From positions 3,162,001 through 3,226,000 of the forward strand of contig NZ_CP087138.1 in the NCBI RefSeq assembly GCF_021650705.1: DNA of 64,000 bases. Reading direction: 5' to 3'. How positions within the stretch are numbered: the stretch's first letter is position 1; every line of letters starts with the position of its first letter. A program made the translations under genes and the position numbers. The notes beneath the pieces are model-generated. The model was not told where the DNA came from and ran no database searches. It saw nothing but the letters and a program-made list of their open reading frames with translations. The DNA comes from Pseudomonas sp. KNUC1026 (lineage in GTDB: Bacteria; Pseudomonadota; Gammaproteobacteria; Pseudomonadales; Pseudomonadaceae). Positions 20,952-30,084 of this stretch are shown piece after piece.

Positions 20952-21049
20952 TTCCTACGATAGCTCAGTGAGGCCTTGGGTTACACCACAGCCTTGTAGC
21001 CACATCAGTGCTTGAGAAAATTCCTACTTACTTATAGGAAACTTCCTAC
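20952..21049. promoter_or_regulatory. Repeated TTCCTAC motifs in an AT-rich gap
   Basis: TTCCTAC occurs at 20952, 21021 and 21043, and its inverse TAGGAA at 21035, forming an inverted pair with the 21021 copy (8-base spacer). They lie 30-130 bases upstream of the response regulator start and about 210-300 bases upstream of the divergent membrane-protein gene. Such a cluster is what a NarL-type regulator site would look like; binding is inferred. The gap between the two genes (20924-21258) holds no gene that I can support. Confidence 0.4.
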
Positions 21050-21258
21050 AAAGTAATATGCCGCAATAAGTTCTGGTATCCATGGCGTGAACTCCTTTTC
21101 GGCATGAATGGTACGAGATCGTCCCACGGCGCCTGTCAAAATTACAATTGAGTGTGTTCTGATAAACACTTTCGAGAAGTACATAAGTACCGGATTGATT
21201 CGCTTGGGCAGGGAAGCTAGCGCCATGCATCAAGGACTGGTGAAAAAGGAGGCTCTCA

Positions 21259-21662
21259 ATGGCCAAACTGATTCCAGGGCGCAACCCGCTGGCGCTGATC
21301 GCCATCTTCGCTGGCACCATAGAAGCCTCTGCATTGGCTAGCCTGCCGATGCTCAAAGTGCGGAAAAACAAATTTATGTCTGGTTTCTGGTTGGATTTCC
21401 ACCATTCCTTACACTTTTGTTTTTTATTACTTTGAATTTCAATCATGGAGCGTTGTTTGCACCGGCAAAGGGTACAGGCCCAACCCATGCGGGCAACAAC
21501 GAAACCGAAATATTTTCTAAAGTCTTGCAGCTCGATTACAACTTCTCCGAGCCGTCAGCGGAGGTGATAAGCGGCGCATCCAGAGCGCTGGAGCTGATAT
21601 TTCAGCAACAATCCAGAAGCCCAGCAAAATGCAGAACTTTGAGAATCGATATTCACGCCTAA
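21259..21662 (+). CDS. Small two-helix membrane protein, function unknown (frame broken once)
   Basis: I do not recognise a characterised family. A strong aaggagg stands 6 bases before the ATG. The N-terminal part reads 'MAKLIPGRNPLALIAIFAGT' and continues with a hydrophobic helix. Near 21355 the frame breaks (ctcaaagtgcgg, one base short, probably in the A run). The next frame continues smoothly with 'AEKQIYVWFLVGFPPFLTLL', a second helix, then 'TLNFNHGALFAPAKG' and a soluble tail of about 65 residues to 21662. The corrected product has about 134 residues. Small proteins of this layout (two helices, then an LNFN..L(Y/F)AP motif) recur as accessory genes in bacteria, as far as I recall. Codon use is AT-richer than neighbours, suggesting transfer. 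Confidence 0.6.
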
Positions 21663-21708
21663 GGCATGATTGGAAGGCATGAACAGTAAAATTTTTTTAC
21701 TGAAAAAG

Positions 21709-21732
21709 AAAACCCGGCCAAAGCCGGGTTTT
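21709..21732 (-). terminator. Rho-independent terminator of argG
   Basis: The stem aaaacccggc/gccgggtttt with a 4-base loop is followed on the minus strand by a T-rich run. It lies 19 bases past the argG stop. Confidence 0.88.
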
Positions 21733-21750
21733 CCATGTTGCCAAGGCTCG

Positions 21751-22967
21751 TCAGAAGAAGCTGCGGCCCTTGTTCGCTGCGATGCGCATGCGCAATGCGT
21801 TGAGCTTGATGAAGCCTGCTGCATCTGCCTGATCGTAAGCGCCACCATCCTCCTCGAAGGTCGCGATGTTCGCGTCGAACAGCGAGTCATCGGATTTGCG
21901 GCCCACCACGATCACATTGCCCTTGTACAGCTTCAGGCGCACAACACCATTTACGTTGGCCTGCGAAGCATCGATCATCTGCTGCAACATTACTCGCTCA
22001 GGGCTCCACCAGTAACCGGTGTAGATCAGGCTCGCGTAACGGGCCATGAGCTCATCCTTCAGGTGAGCCACTTCGCGGTCGAGAGTGATGGACTCGATCG
22101 CACGGTGAGCGCGCAGCATGATGGTGCCGCCGGGGGTTTCATAGCAGCCGCGCGACTTCATGCCGACATAGCGGTTCTCGACGATGTCGAGGCGGCCGAT
22201 GCCGTTTTCGCCACCGATGCGGTTGAGCGTGGCCAGCACGGTCGCCGGGGACATTTCCACATCGTCCAGCGCAACGATGTCGCCGTTGCGGTAGGTGGGC
22301 TCCAGGTAGGTCGGGGTGTCCGGGGCCTTCTCCGGGAGACGGTCCAGCGCCACATGTCTTCTTCGTGCTCGGTCCAGGTGTCTTCCAGCACACCGCCTTC
22401 ATAGGAGATGTGCAGCAGGTTGGCGTCCATCGAATACGGGATTTCTTCTTGCCGTGGCGCTCGTATCGGAATGCCGTGCTTCTCGGCATAGTCCATGAGC
22501 TTCTCACGCGAGAGCAGGTCCCACTCACGCCAGGGCGCAATCACCTTCACGCCGGGCTTGAGCGCATAGGCACCGAGCTCGAAACGCACCTGATCGTTGC
22601 CTTTACCGGTAGCACCGTGGGAAATGGCATCAGCGCCGGTCTCATTGGCGATCTCGATCAGGCGCTTGGCGATCAGCGGGCGCGCGATGGAGGTACCGAG
22701 CAGGTATTCACCTTCGTATACGGTATTGGCGCGGAACATCGGGAACACGAAGTCACGGACGAATTCTTCGCGCAGGTCGTCGATGTAGACTTCCTTCACA
22801 CCCATTGCCTGCGCCTTGGCGCGAGCCGGCTCGACTTCCTCGCCCTGGCCCAGGTCTGCGGTGAATGTCACCACTTCACAGTTGTAGGTGTCCTGCAGCC
22901 ACTTCAGGATCACTGAAGTGTCCAGGCCGCCGGAATACGCCAGAACGACCTTGTTTACGTCCGCCAT
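21751..22967 (-). CDS. argG: Argininosuccinate synthase (frame broken once)
   Basis: This cytoplasmic enzyme joins citrulline and aspartate using ATP in arginine synthesis. The N-terminal P-loop-like motif is '[18 protein letters not shown]'; '[20 protein letters not shown]' and '[20 protein letters not shown]' are further family blocks. The frame breaks near 22335, where the coding strand has CCC in 'GTCTCCCGGAG' but the conserved '[11 protein letters not shown]' needs CCCC. The corrected length is about 405 residues, normal for the family. It is monocistronic, with its own terminator. No ArgR-type box is obvious upstream. Confidence 0.94.
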
Positions 22968-23069
22968 GCCATCACTCCACGGGGGTTATCCGAAAACCTC
23001 GGATTCTACTCCCGATGGCCATTCATTTATAGGGGCGCGACAGCAAATGTTGTGAAGGCGACGTAACAG

Positions 23070-24083
23070 TCAGGCTTTAGGTTTCGCAGGCACTGCTGTT
23101 GGCGTCGAAGGCGCAGCCGCGGGCGCAGGGGCTGGCGCCGCGGGTGTGGCAGCGGGCGCTGGCGCAGGGGCTGGCGCCGCGGGTGTGGCAGCGGGCGCTG
23201 GCGCCGCCACCGGGGCAGGCACGGTCACTCGATCAAGCTGGATATTCACCCGGCGGTTGCGCGCGCGATTGGCAGGCGAGTTATCGGGCACCAATGGGTA
23301 TCGCTCCCCATGAAAACGCACCACGATCTGCGACTCAGGGACGCCATGCTGGGTCAGGTAGTCCGACACTGCCATCGCGCGGCGGCGCGACAGTTCGCGA
23401 TTGCTCAGGCGGTTCCCGCTGTTGTCGGAATGGCCGTCCAGCTCGATGTGGTTCACGCTCGGGTCGGCCTTCAGATACGCCAGCACCGTATCGAGGCGCT
23501 TGCGGCCCGCTGCATCCAGTTCAGTGCCCGATGGAAACGGGATCTGGCTCATGCGTACCTGATCGAAGTTCATCGGCAGCAGCTTCACGGTGCACGCCTG
23601 AAAGTCCGCCAGCGCCTGGTTGAAGCGAACCGGCAACACACGGACCTCCATAGGCCCACCCGTTTCGCCGGAAAACACCCGCACCACCACACTGCGGCCT
23701 TCCATCAAGCCATTGAACAGGCCGCTGGCCTGGCTCTGGCTACTGCTCAGCAGAGTTTCACCACTGCTCAACCTGACCGAACCCAGGTTGACATCGGAGC
23801 GCCCGGGTTGCCAGGCGGCTGCAGCGGCCAGAAGGCTGGCCGAGCCGTTCCCCAGTGCCGTGCTGTTGGAATGCAACTGAAATACTGCCTTTTCACCGGC
23901 GCGGCGTACGAACTCGCCCGTACCGAACTCAGCGATCGGTTGCGACAGCCGACACTCGAACACGTCACCCTCAACCTTCCATTGCACGTTCTCAAGGCGC
24001 GTCTGGAAGTGAATGCCATGGCGGGCCCGGCGCTCGAAAGCGCAAGCGAGCAAGGTCAGGTAGGCGAGGCAAGGCTTGCGCAC
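23070..24083 (-). CDS. motY: Flagellar T-ring/stator protein MotY (signal peptide out of frame)
   Basis: MotY forms the periplasmic T ring that holds sodium- or proton-driven stators round the flagellar motor. The N-terminal domain starts 'FQTRLENVQWKVEGDVFECR'; the C-terminal OmpA peptidoglycan-binding domain has 'ELDGHSDNSGNRLSNRELSR' and 'NRARNRRVNIQL'. The position between argG and pyrC matches motY in other Pseudomonas. The start is GTG with ggag upstream. Between about 24050 and 24009 the read frame gives 'ACAFERRARHGIH', but another frame gives a perfect signal-peptide end, 'LALSSAGPAMAFT'. Two compensating indels therefore scramble about 14 residues. The tail is a long Ala/Pro-rich repeat. 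Confidence 0.88.
   Translation of the reverse strand: MRKPCLAYLTLLACAFERRARHGIHFQTRLENVQWKVEGDVFECRLSQPIAEFGTGEFVRRAGEKAVFQLHSNSTALGNGSASLLAAAAAWQPGRSDVNLGSVRLSSGETLLSSSQSQASGLFNGLMEGRSVVVRVFSGETGGPMEVRVLPVRFNQALADFQACTVKLLPMNFDQVRMSQIPFPSGTELDAAGRKRLDTVLAYLKADPSVNHIELDGHSDNSGNRLSNRELSRRRAMAVSDYLTQHGVPESQIVVRFHGERYPLVPDNSPANRARNRRVNIQLDRVTVPAPVAAPAPAATPAAPAPAPAPAATPAAPAPAPAAAPSTPTAVPAKPKA
23123..23200 (-). repeat. Tandem 39-bp repeat in the motY tail
   Basis: Two identical 39-bp units stand in tandem, followed by a partial third. Each encodes 13 residues of Ala/Pro/Thr. The repeat lies after the OmpA domain, in a tail likely to be disordered and variable in length between strains. Confidence 0.9.
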
Positions 24084-24208
24084 GGCAGGCTCCGAGAGTT
24101 AACGATCTACAGGGGGGTATCGGTCAGGCTGGCTGAAACTCGATAGCGGATGCCGGCCGCAGCCATTTCCGGTAGCATTCCTGTCCAGTTCGCCCCCAGG
24201 ATTTCCCC

Positions 24209-25255
24209 ATGACCGACCGCCTTTCCCTCCTGCGCCCCGACGACTGGCACATCCACCTGCGTGACGGGGCTGCCCTGCCCCATACCGTGGCCGATGCAGC
24301 TCGCACCTTCGGCCGCGCGATCATCATGCCCAACCTGGTGCCACCGGTACGCAATGCCGCCCAGGCCGACGATTATCGCCAGCGGATCCTGGCCGCTCGG
24401 CCTGCGGGCAGCCGCTTCGAGCCGTTGATGGTGCTGTACCTCACCGACCGCACCAGCCCAGAGGATATCCGCGCGGCCAAGGCCAGCGGGTTCGTGTATG
24501 CCGCCAAGCTCTACCCGGCAGGCGCCACCACCAACTCCGATTCCGGCGTAACGTCGCTTGAGCTGATCTACCCGGCGCTCGAGGCCATGGCAGAGGTGGG
24601 CATGCTGCTGCTGGTGCACGGCGAAGTCACCCAGGCGCATATCGACGTATTCGACCGTGAGAAAGTGTTCATCGACCAGCACCTGCGGCCTGTGGTCGAG
24701 CGCTTCCCGAACCTGAAGGTGGTCTTCGAACACATCACCACAGCTGATGCTGCCCAGTTCGTCAGCGAAGCATCGGCGAATGTCGGCGCGACCATCACCG
24801 CGCATCACTTGCTGTATAACCGCAACCACATGCTGGTGGGTGGCATCCGGCCGCACTTCTACTGCCTGCCGATCCTCAAGCGCAACACGCACCAGGAAGC
24901 GCTGCTCGATGCCGCCACCGGTGGCGACTCCAGATTCTTCCTGGGTACCGACTCGGCGCCCCATGCCAGGCACGCCAAGGAAGCCGCTTGCGGTTGCGCC
25001 GGCTGCTACACCGCTTACGCGGCCATCGAGCTGTACGCCGAAGCGTTCGAGCAGCGCAACGCGCTGGACAAGCTCGAAGGCTTTGCGAGCCGGCACGGCC
25101 CGGCTTTCGATGGCCTGCCCGCCAATCAGGATCGCATCACCCTGGTAAAAGAAGAATCGACTGCCCCGGCCGTGTTGCCGCTGGGTGATCGCGAGGTGGT
25201 TCCGCTGCGTGCGGGCGAAACGCTGCGCTGGAAACTGCTGGAGGCTGGCGCGTGA
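24209..25255 (+). CDS. pyrC: Dihydroorotase
   Basis: This zinc enzyme makes dihydroorotate from carbamoyl-aspartate in pyrimidine synthesis. The 348 residues are of the class II type. Metal ligands are in '[10 protein letters not shown]'; the carboxylated lysine is in '[14 protein letters not shown]'; further histidines are in 'LLVHGEVT' and 'FEHITT'; the catalytic Asp is in '[16 protein letters not shown]'. The stop overlaps the GTG start of rnt by 4 bases, so the two are coupled. Confidence 0.96.
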   Translation: MTDRLSLLRPDDWHIHLRDGAALPHTVADAARTFGRAIIMPNLVPPVRNAAQADDYRQRILAARPAGSRFEPLMVLYLTDRTSPEDIRAAKASGFVYAAKLYPAGATTNSDSGVTSLELIYPALEAMAEVGMLLLVHGEVTQAHIDVFDREKVFIDQHLRPVVERFPNLKVVFEHITTADAAQFVSEASANVGATITAHHLLYNRNHMLVGGIRPHFYCLPILKRNTHQEALLDAATGGDSRFFLGTDSAPHARHAKEAACGCAGCYTAYAAIELYAEAFEQRNALDKLEGFASRHGPAFDGLPANQDRITLVKEESTAPAVLPLGDREVVPLRAGETLRWKLLEAGA

Positions 25256-25924
25256 GCGAAGATATGTACGAAGAAGATATGGACCTTCCACAATCGGCGG
25301 CCCGCGCCACCCGATGGCAGCTCGCTTTCGTGGCTACCTGCCAGTAGTGATCGACGTCGAAACCGGCGGGTTCAACAGCGCAACCGATGCGCTGCTGGAA
25401 ATTGCCGCTACTTCGATCGGCATGGACGAAAAAGGCTTCCTGTTCCCCGAGCACACCTGGTTCTTCCGCGTCGAGCCCTTCGAAGGTGCCAACATTGAGG
25501 CCGCTGCGCTGGAGTTCACCGGCATCAAGCTCGACCACCCGCTGCGCATGGCGGTCAGCGAAGAAAGCGCTTTGACCGACATCTTCCGCGGGTGCGCAAG
25601 GCACTCAAGGCCAACGGTTGCAAACGGGCCATCCTGGTCGGCCACAACAGCAGCTTCGACCTGGGCTTCCTGAACGCTGCCGTCGCGCGCAACGATCTCA
25701 AACGCAATCCGTTTCACCCCTTTTCGAGTTTCGATACTGCAACGCTCGCGGGCCTCGCCTACGGCCAGACCGTACTGGCCAAGGCGTGCCAGAGCGCCGA
25801 CATCGATTTCGACGGGCGTGAAGCGCACTCGGCGCGCTATGACACCGAAAAGACCGCAGAGCTGTTCTGCGGCATCGTCAATCGCTGGAAAAACCTGGGC
25901 GGCTGGCGCGACCCGGCGCTGTGA
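25252..25924 (+). CDS. rnt: Ribonuclease T (frame broken twice)
   Basis: RNase T trims the 3' ends of tRNA and other stable RNAs. DEDD exonuclease motifs are present: '[20 protein letters not shown]' (first Asp and Glu), '[18 protein letters not shown]' (Asp) and '[16 protein letters not shown]' (His, Asp). The start is GTG, overlapping pyrC. The frame breaks near 25282, within the variable N-terminus, and near 25591, where GGG stands for GGGG before 'VRKALKANG'. Each break is a one-base deletion. The corrected length is about 224 residues. Confidence 0.92.
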
Positions 25925-25986
25925 ATGTTTGCCCTGGCGACCGCTCGTCTCCGAAGCGAAACCGCCGGGGCATTCTTCTTCGACAC

Positions 25987-26005
25987 GCATTCTCATTACC
26001 ATTAG
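25987..26005 (-). promoter_or_regulatory. Candidate Fur box upstream of bfd
   Basis: On the minus strand the sequence is ctaatggtaatgagaatgc, three NAT-type hexamers as in Fur sites. It matches the motif before bfr at 26353 in about 15 of 19 positions. It lies about 40 bases before the bfd start. Iron control of bfd is established in Pseudomonas; binding here is inferred. Confidence 0.5.
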
Positions 26006-26045
26006 TATCCCGGCATCAATCGATCACAGCGATGGTTTCAGCGCT

Positions 26046-26268
26046 ATGTATGTTTGCCTCTGCCAGGGTGTTACCGACGGTCAAATTCGCGAAGCCATCT
26101 GATGAAGGCTGCTGCAGCTACCGTGAAGTTCGCGACGCCACCGGCGTAGGCACCCAATGCGGCAAGTGCGCATGCCTGGCAAAGGAAGTGGTTCGCGATA
26201 CGCTCGCTAAGGTGCAGACTGCGCACGTAGTGAACGCGGCTTACAGCACTGAATTCACAGCTGCCTGA
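26046..26268 (+). CDS. bfd: Bacterioferritin-associated ferredoxin (frame broken once)
   Basis: Bfd is a [2Fe-2S] protein that reduces bacterioferritin and releases its iron. The four cluster cysteines are visible: 'MYVCLCQGVTDGQIREA' (two) and 'GTQCGKCACLAKEVV' (two). The frame breaks at 26101: ATCTGATGAAGGC should read ATC TAT GAA GGC ('IYEGCCSYREV'), so one G is extra. The corrected length is about 73 residues, normal for Bfd. It precedes bfr, with a terminator between, and has its own iron-box-like motif. Confidence 0.9.
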
Positions 26269-26283
26269 TCGCGCAAAATCTCG

Positions 26284-26309
26284 AAAACCGGGCAATGCCC
26301 GGTTTTTTT
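26284..26309 (+). terminator. Rho-independent terminator of bfd
   Basis: The stem aaaaccgggc/gcccggtttt with loop aat is followed by a T run. Confidence 0.9.
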
Positions 26310-26352
26310 ATGCCTGAAATTCAACGAGTTAGCGCCGCGACGCGAGACACAA

Positions 26353-26371
26353 ACATTCTTATTCCCATTAA
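26353..26371 (-). promoter_or_regulatory. Candidate Fur-type box upstream of bfr
   Basis: On the minus strand the sequence is ttaatgggaataagaatgt, closely aligned with the bfd motif (TAATGG-AAT-AGAATG in common). It lies about 95 bases before bfr in an AT-rich stretch. This may be direct Fur control or control by another regulator. Confidence 0.45.
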
Positions 26372-26466
26372 AATTCACTTATTATTCAATTACTTAGGTT
26401 TGACAGCCCGGCAGGGGCGGCGCACACTTTCGCCCATAGACCACGCATACGGACCGGGCCCCTCTC

Positions 26467-26946
26467 ATGAAAGGCGACATCAGCGTCATTCGGCACCTCA
26501 ATATCATCCTCGGCAACGAGCTGATCGCGATCAACCAGTACTTCCTGCACGCACGCATGTATGAAGATTGGGGCCTGAACAAGCTCGGCAAGCACGAGTA
26601 CCGTGAATCCATCGACGAGATGAAGCACGCCGACAAGCTCATCAAGCGCATCCTGTTCCTGGAAGGCCTGCCGAACCTGCAAGAGCTGGGCAAGCTGCTG
26701 ATCGGTGAAAATACCAAGGAAATGCTCGAGTGCGACCTGAGGCTTGAGCAGAAGGGCCTGGCGGACCTCAAGGCAGCCATCGCACACTGCGAACAGGTTG
26801 GCGACTTCGGCAGCCGTGACATGCTCGAAGAGATCCTCGAGTCTGAAGAAGAACATATCGACTGGCTCGAAACCCAACTGGGCCTGATCGAGAAGATTGG
26901 CCTGGAGAATTATCTGCAGTCGGCCATGGGTGAAGAAGATCACTGA
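26467..26946 (+). CDS. bfr: Bacterioferritin
   Basis: This is a haem-containing 24-mer that stores iron as ferric mineral. The 159 residues have ferroxidase ligands in '[17 protein letters not shown]' (Glu18), '[19 protein letters not shown]' (Glu51, His54), Glu94 in 'CDLRLEQKG' and '[14 protein letters not shown]' (Glu127, His130). Met52, which binds haem between subunits, is present. A strong terminator follows. Its partner bfd is 200 bases upstream, and the two share a motif in their control regions. Confidence 0.96.
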   Translation: MKGDISVIRHLNIILGNELIAINQYFLHARMYEDWGLNKLGKHEYRESIDEMKHADKLIKRILFLEGLPNLQELGKLLIGENTKEMLECDLRLEQKGLADLKAAIAHCEQVGDFGSRDMLEEILESEEEHIDWLETQLGLIEKIGLENYLQSAMGEEDH

Positions 26947-26958
26947 TCCGCACCATTG

Positions 26959-26997
26959 AAAAAGCCCCGCCCATCGATGATGGCGCGGGGCTTTTTT
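26959..26997. terminator. Bidirectional terminator between bfr and grxD
   Basis: A perfect 12-bp stem (aaaaagccccgc/gcggggcttttt) with a 14-base loop has A and T runs on either side, serving both convergent genes. Confidence 0.9.
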
Positions 26998-27009
26998 ATA
27001 CCTGAAGCA

Positions 27010-27345
27010 TCAGGCTTCGGCGGCGTTGGCCTTGGCGGCGGCATCCTTGATCAGGGTTTGCAGCTCACCTTTTTCGAACATTTCCAGCACGATGTCACTG
27101 CCACCGACCAGCTCACCGCCAACCCACAGCTGCGGGAAGGTAGGCCAGTTGGCATACTTTGGCAGGTTGGCCCGGATTTCGGGATTTTGCAGGATATCGA
27201 CATAGGCGAACTTCTCGCCGCACCCCATCACCGCCTGCGAAGCGCGAGCGGAGAAACCGCACTGAGGGGCGTTGGGCGAGCCTTTCATGTACAGCAGGAT
27301 AGTGTTCTTGGCGATCTGGTCTTTGATGGTTTCGATGATGTCCAT
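27010..27345 (-). CDS. grxD: Monothiol glutaredoxin (Grx4 type)
   Basis: This CGFS glutaredoxin carries [2Fe-2S] clusters and works with BolA-type partners in iron-sulfur delivery. The 111 residues include the active site 'MKGSPNAPQCGFSARA', the cis-proline loop 'NWPTFPQLWVGGELVGGSD' and an Ala-rich tail. I start at the ATG at 27345 ('MDIIETIKDQI'). It converges with bfr, so iron storage and cluster genes sit side by side. Confidence 0.95.
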   Translation of the reverse strand: MDIIETIKDQIAKNTILLYMKGSPNAPQCGFSARASQAVMGCGEKFAYVDILQNPEIRANLPKYANWPTFPQLWVGGELVGGSDIVLEMFEKGELQTLIKDAAAKANAAEA

Positions 27346-27434
27346 GGGGCCCTCTCGGCTGGAACGGTAATTCGCGACACGGTGCGGCATTGTAACGGAA
27401 AGCCGAGTGCAATGCTTGGGCATTGCCCGGGCAG

Positions 27435-27731
27435 TCAGGAGCTGAAGGGCACCACTGGCGGCGGCCCGAGCAGTTGGATCTCGGTGATCGTCTCGACCTC
27501 TTCCTGCCCTACCTGCACGCCTGTCATGTTGCCGATCAGCTCCCAGTGACCGTCGAGCTCGCCACTGATGGTCGCCATGCGGTCAATCATGCGCCGGCCG
27601 GCATTGCGCGTAACCTCGTCGTCGCTGCGCAGCAACTCGAACGACATCGATGTCATCGCTGCGGTCAGATGGGTCAGCGTGCGGGCGGTCAGGCCCAGCA
27701 GCTCCATCAATTGTTGTTCCTTCGCTTCCAT
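27435..27731 (-). CDS. Conserved hypothetical protein of Pseudomonas
   Basis: This is a 98-residue, mostly helical cytoplasmic protein ('MEAKEQQLMELLGLTARTLT', 'RRMIDRMATISGELDGHWEL') with a short Pro-rich end. I recall similar proteins in Pseudomonas genomes, but no function. The ATG at 27731 fits the conserved start; upstream codons are unsupported. It is transcribed in the same direction as grxD, 89 bases upstream of it. Between it and argF (27732-28126) I find no further gene, only the ArgR box. Confidence 0.7.
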   Translation of the reverse strand: MEAKEQQLMELLGLTARTLTHLTAAMTSMSFELLRSDDEVTRNAGRRMIDRMATISGELDGHWELIGNMTGVQVGQEEVETITEIQLLGPPPVVPFSS

Positions 27732-28008
27732 TGCGTGGCTCCGTGTCACCTGTGGATGCATTATTGCCCACGTCCAGGGTTTGTGGAATGGCGCTACTGA
27801 CGAATAAAACACCCCTCTTGCGGGCAGGTGCCGATAGGCAACCGACCCCACCGGGTTTACGCGAGTTCAGGGCAACGGGCCCCGTTCAGGATCAGCGGTG
27901 GCTACCGCATGGCATGCAATCAGGCAGAGGAATGAGCAACGATGCCGCAGTCGTCAGGGCTCAAAAAAGAAAACGGACGCCTGAAAAGCCTGGAAATACA
28001 CTACACAC

Positions 28009-28024
28009 TTGAAACTACGCGACA
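28009..28024 (-). promoter_or_regulatory. ArgR box upstream of argF
   Basis: On the minus strand the sequence is TGTCGCgtagtttcAA, an exact match to the Pseudomonas ArgR half-site TGTCGC-N8-AA. It lies about 105 bases before the argF start. ArgR represses argF in P. aeruginosa, so repression by arginine is expected here. Confidence 0.7.
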
Positions 28025-28126
28025 TTTTTTTATAGCATCGCGTCTTTCCCCCTGTACTTTGCCGCCTGATGCGGCCGTCACCCTGACCCTCGCGAGGCAG
28101 CTGTGATGCAATAAAGGTAGTCAATG

Positions 28127-29047
28127 ATGAGCGCCAGGCACTTTCTCTCCCTGATGGACCTCACGCCGGATGAACTCTCGGCCGTGATCCGCCGAGGAGT
28201 AGCGCTCAAGCAACTGCGAAAGCAAGGCACTCTGTTCGAGCCTTTGAAGGGCAGGGTGCTGGGCATGATCTTCGAAAAGGCTTCCACCCGTACCCGGCTG
28301 TCGTTCGAGACGGGCATGATCCAACTGGGCGGCCAGGCGATCTTCCTTTCCAGCCGCGACACCCAGCTGGGCCGTGGAGAGCCGGTGCGCGACTCGGCGA
28401 TCGTGATGTCGAGCATGCTCGACGCTGTGATGATCCGCACGTTCGCCCATGACAACGTCACCGAATTCGCAGAGCACTCCAGGGTGCCGGTGATCAACGG
28501 GCTGTCCGACGATCTTCACCCCTGCCAGTTGCTGGCCGACATGCAGACCTTCTTCGAGCACCGTGGCGTGATCGCGGGCAAGACCGTCGCCTGGATCGGC
28601 GATGGCAACAACGTCTGCAATACCTACATCGAGGCTGCCATCCAGTTCGGTTTCAACTTGCGTATCGCCTGCCCCGAGGGGTATGACCCCAACCCGCGTT
28701 TCATGGAACTCGCCGGGGACCGCGCGCGTATCGTCCGCGACCCCCATGAAGCAGTGGCCGGGGCGCATCTGGTCAGCACCGATGTCTGGACGTCCATGGG
28801 CCAGGAAGAGGAAACCGCACAACGCCTGGCACGCTTCGCGCCTTATCAGGTGAACAAGGCCCTGCTCGACAAGGCAGCCAGCGACGTCCTGTTCATGCAT
28901 TGCCTGCCGGCACACTGGGGCGAAGAGATTGCCGATGAACTGTTCGGCGACCCTCGCTCGGTGGTCTGGGACCAGGCTGAAAACCGCCTGCACGCACAGA
29001 AAGCGCTGCTGGAGCTGCTGGTGCAGCCAGGCTATCGCCCCGCATGA
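28127..29047 (+). CDS. argF: Anabolic ornithine carbamoyltransferase
   Basis: This enzyme makes citrulline from ornithine and carbamoyl phosphate. The 306 residues have the carbamoyl-phosphate motif '[12 protein letters not shown]', '[15 protein letters not shown]', the ornithine loop '[13 protein letters not shown]' and the C-terminal '[11 protein letters not shown]'. Two ATGs stand in tandem (28124, 28127); I take the second. The anabolic type fits both the ArgR box and the absence of arcA/arcC neighbours. Its end overlaps the next gene by 4 bases. Confidence 0.95.
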   Translation: MSARHFLSLMDLTPDELSAVIRRGVALKQLRKQGTLFEPLKGRVLGMIFEKASTRTRLSFETGMIQLGGQAIFLSSRDTQLGRGEPVRDSAIVMSSMLDAVMIRTFAHDNVTEFAEHSRVPVINGLSDDLHPCQLLADMQTFFEHRGVIAGKTVAWIGDGNNVCNTYIEAAIQFGFNLRIACPEGYDPNPRFMELAGDRARIVRDPHEAVAGAHLVSTDVWTSMGQEEETAQRLARFAPYQVNKALLDKAASDVLFMHCLPAHWGEEIADELFGDPRSVVWDQAENRLHAQKALLELLVQPGYRPA

Positions 29048-30084
29048 CTGAGCCGCTGCTCACGCTCGAACGTGTCGCCTGCGGCTACGCCGAGCAGGCG
29101 GTCGTGCAGGGCTTGAGCCTTTCACTTCAACCGGGCGAGATCGGATGCCTGCTGGGCCCTTCGGGCTGCGGTAAAACCACGACATTGCGCGCTATCGCAG
29201 GCTTCGAGCCACTGGCGAGCGGGCAGATTCACCTCGCCGGCCGCTGCCTGGCGCGCGACAGTTACAGCCTGGCGCCCGAGCAGCGCCAGATAGGCATGGT
29301 GTTTCAGGACTACGCGCTGTTCCCTCATCTTTCGGTCGCTGAAAACATCGCGTTCGGCCTCACCCGTGGGCCTGAAGCTGTGCAAAGGGTCAATGAACTG
29401 CTGGAGCGCGTGAACCTTGCCGGCCTGGGCGCACGCCGGCCACATGAGCTGTCCGGCGGCCAGCAACAGCGAGTCGCGTTGGCACGCGCACTGGCGCCCT
29501 CCCCTCGCTTGCTGCTGCTCGACGAACCCTTCTCCAACCTGGACGTAGAACTGCGCCGCCGCCTGAGCCTGGAGGTGCGTGGGCTGCTCAAGGCCCAAGG
29601 CATCGCGGCCATGCTCGTGACCCATGACCAGGAAGAAGCCTTCGCGGTGAGCGACAAGGTAGGGGTGATGCGCCATGGCGTTCTGGAGCAGTGGGCGACA
29701 CCTGCCGAGCTTTATCAGCAGCCTGCCACACCGTGGGTCGCAAGGTTTGTGGGCCAAGGCTACTTCGTGCCTGGCCAGGTTCGTGGCAGCTGCCTGGAGA
29801 CTGAACTCGGCGCCATCTCACTGCCTGGCGGCAGGTGGGCTGAAGGCAGCACCCTGCACCTGCTGCTACGCCCTGAGCACCTGATGGTGGGCGCACAGGA
29901 TGGCTTGCCCTGTACGGTTGTGCACAGCTACTTCCAAGGTGCACATACCGCTTTTCGCCTGCGTACGCCTGGCGGCCTTGAGCTGGAAGCGCTATTGCCC
30001 TCGGGCGTATCGGCCCCGCCCGGCACCTGCTTGCCGCTGGCGCGCCAGCCGCTGACCGCCGTAGTGTTCAGCGGCATCAGTTGA
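29044..30084 (+). CDS. ABC transporter ATP-binding protein, FbpC/PotA-like
   Basis: This 346-residue ATPase powers a substrate-binding-protein-dependent importer. Walker A is '[18 protein letters not shown]', the Q loop is '[14 protein letters not shown]', the signature is '[15 protein letters not shown]' and Walker B is '[15 protein letters not shown]', with the H loop 'VTHDQEEA'. A C-terminal TOBE domain of about 110 residues binds regulatory ligands in this family (ferric iron, polyamine or anion importers). No permease or binding protein is adjacent; it overlaps argF (ATGA), so its partners must be encoded elsewhere. The substrate is unassigned. Confidence 0.88.
   Translation: MTEPLLTLERVACGYAEQAVVQGLSLSLQPGEIGCLLGPSGCGKTTTLRAIAGFEPLASGQIHLAGRCLARDSYSLAPEQRQIGMVFQDYALFPHLSVAENIAFGLTRGPEAVQRVNELLERVNLAGLGARRPHELSGGQQQRVALARALAPSPRLLLLDEPFSNLDVELRRRLSLEVRGLLKAQGIAAMLVTHDQEEAFAVSDKVGVMRHGVLEQWATPAELYQQPATPWVARFVGQGYFVPGQVRGSCLETELGAISLPGGRWAEGSTLHLLLRPEHLMVGAQDGLPCTVVHSYFQGAHTAFRLRTPGGLELEALLPSGVSAPPGTCLPLARQPLTAVVFSGIS

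Noticed and set aside
21024..21488. A 154-codon minus-strand frame in the AT-rich gap
   Set aside because: It lies opposite the small membrane protein, which has a perfect ribosome site and hydrophobic helices; the minus-strand product is without domain or ribosome site.
23123..23200. CRISPR-like direct repeats
   Set aside because: The 39-bp units are directly abutting, without spacers, and in frame within the motY tail. No cas gene is present.
25252..26268. Programmed ribosomal frameshifting in rnt and bfd
   Set aside because: No slippery heptamer with a downstream structure is seen, the families are not known for recoding, and the same kind of break appears in 22 other genes. Sequence error is simpler.
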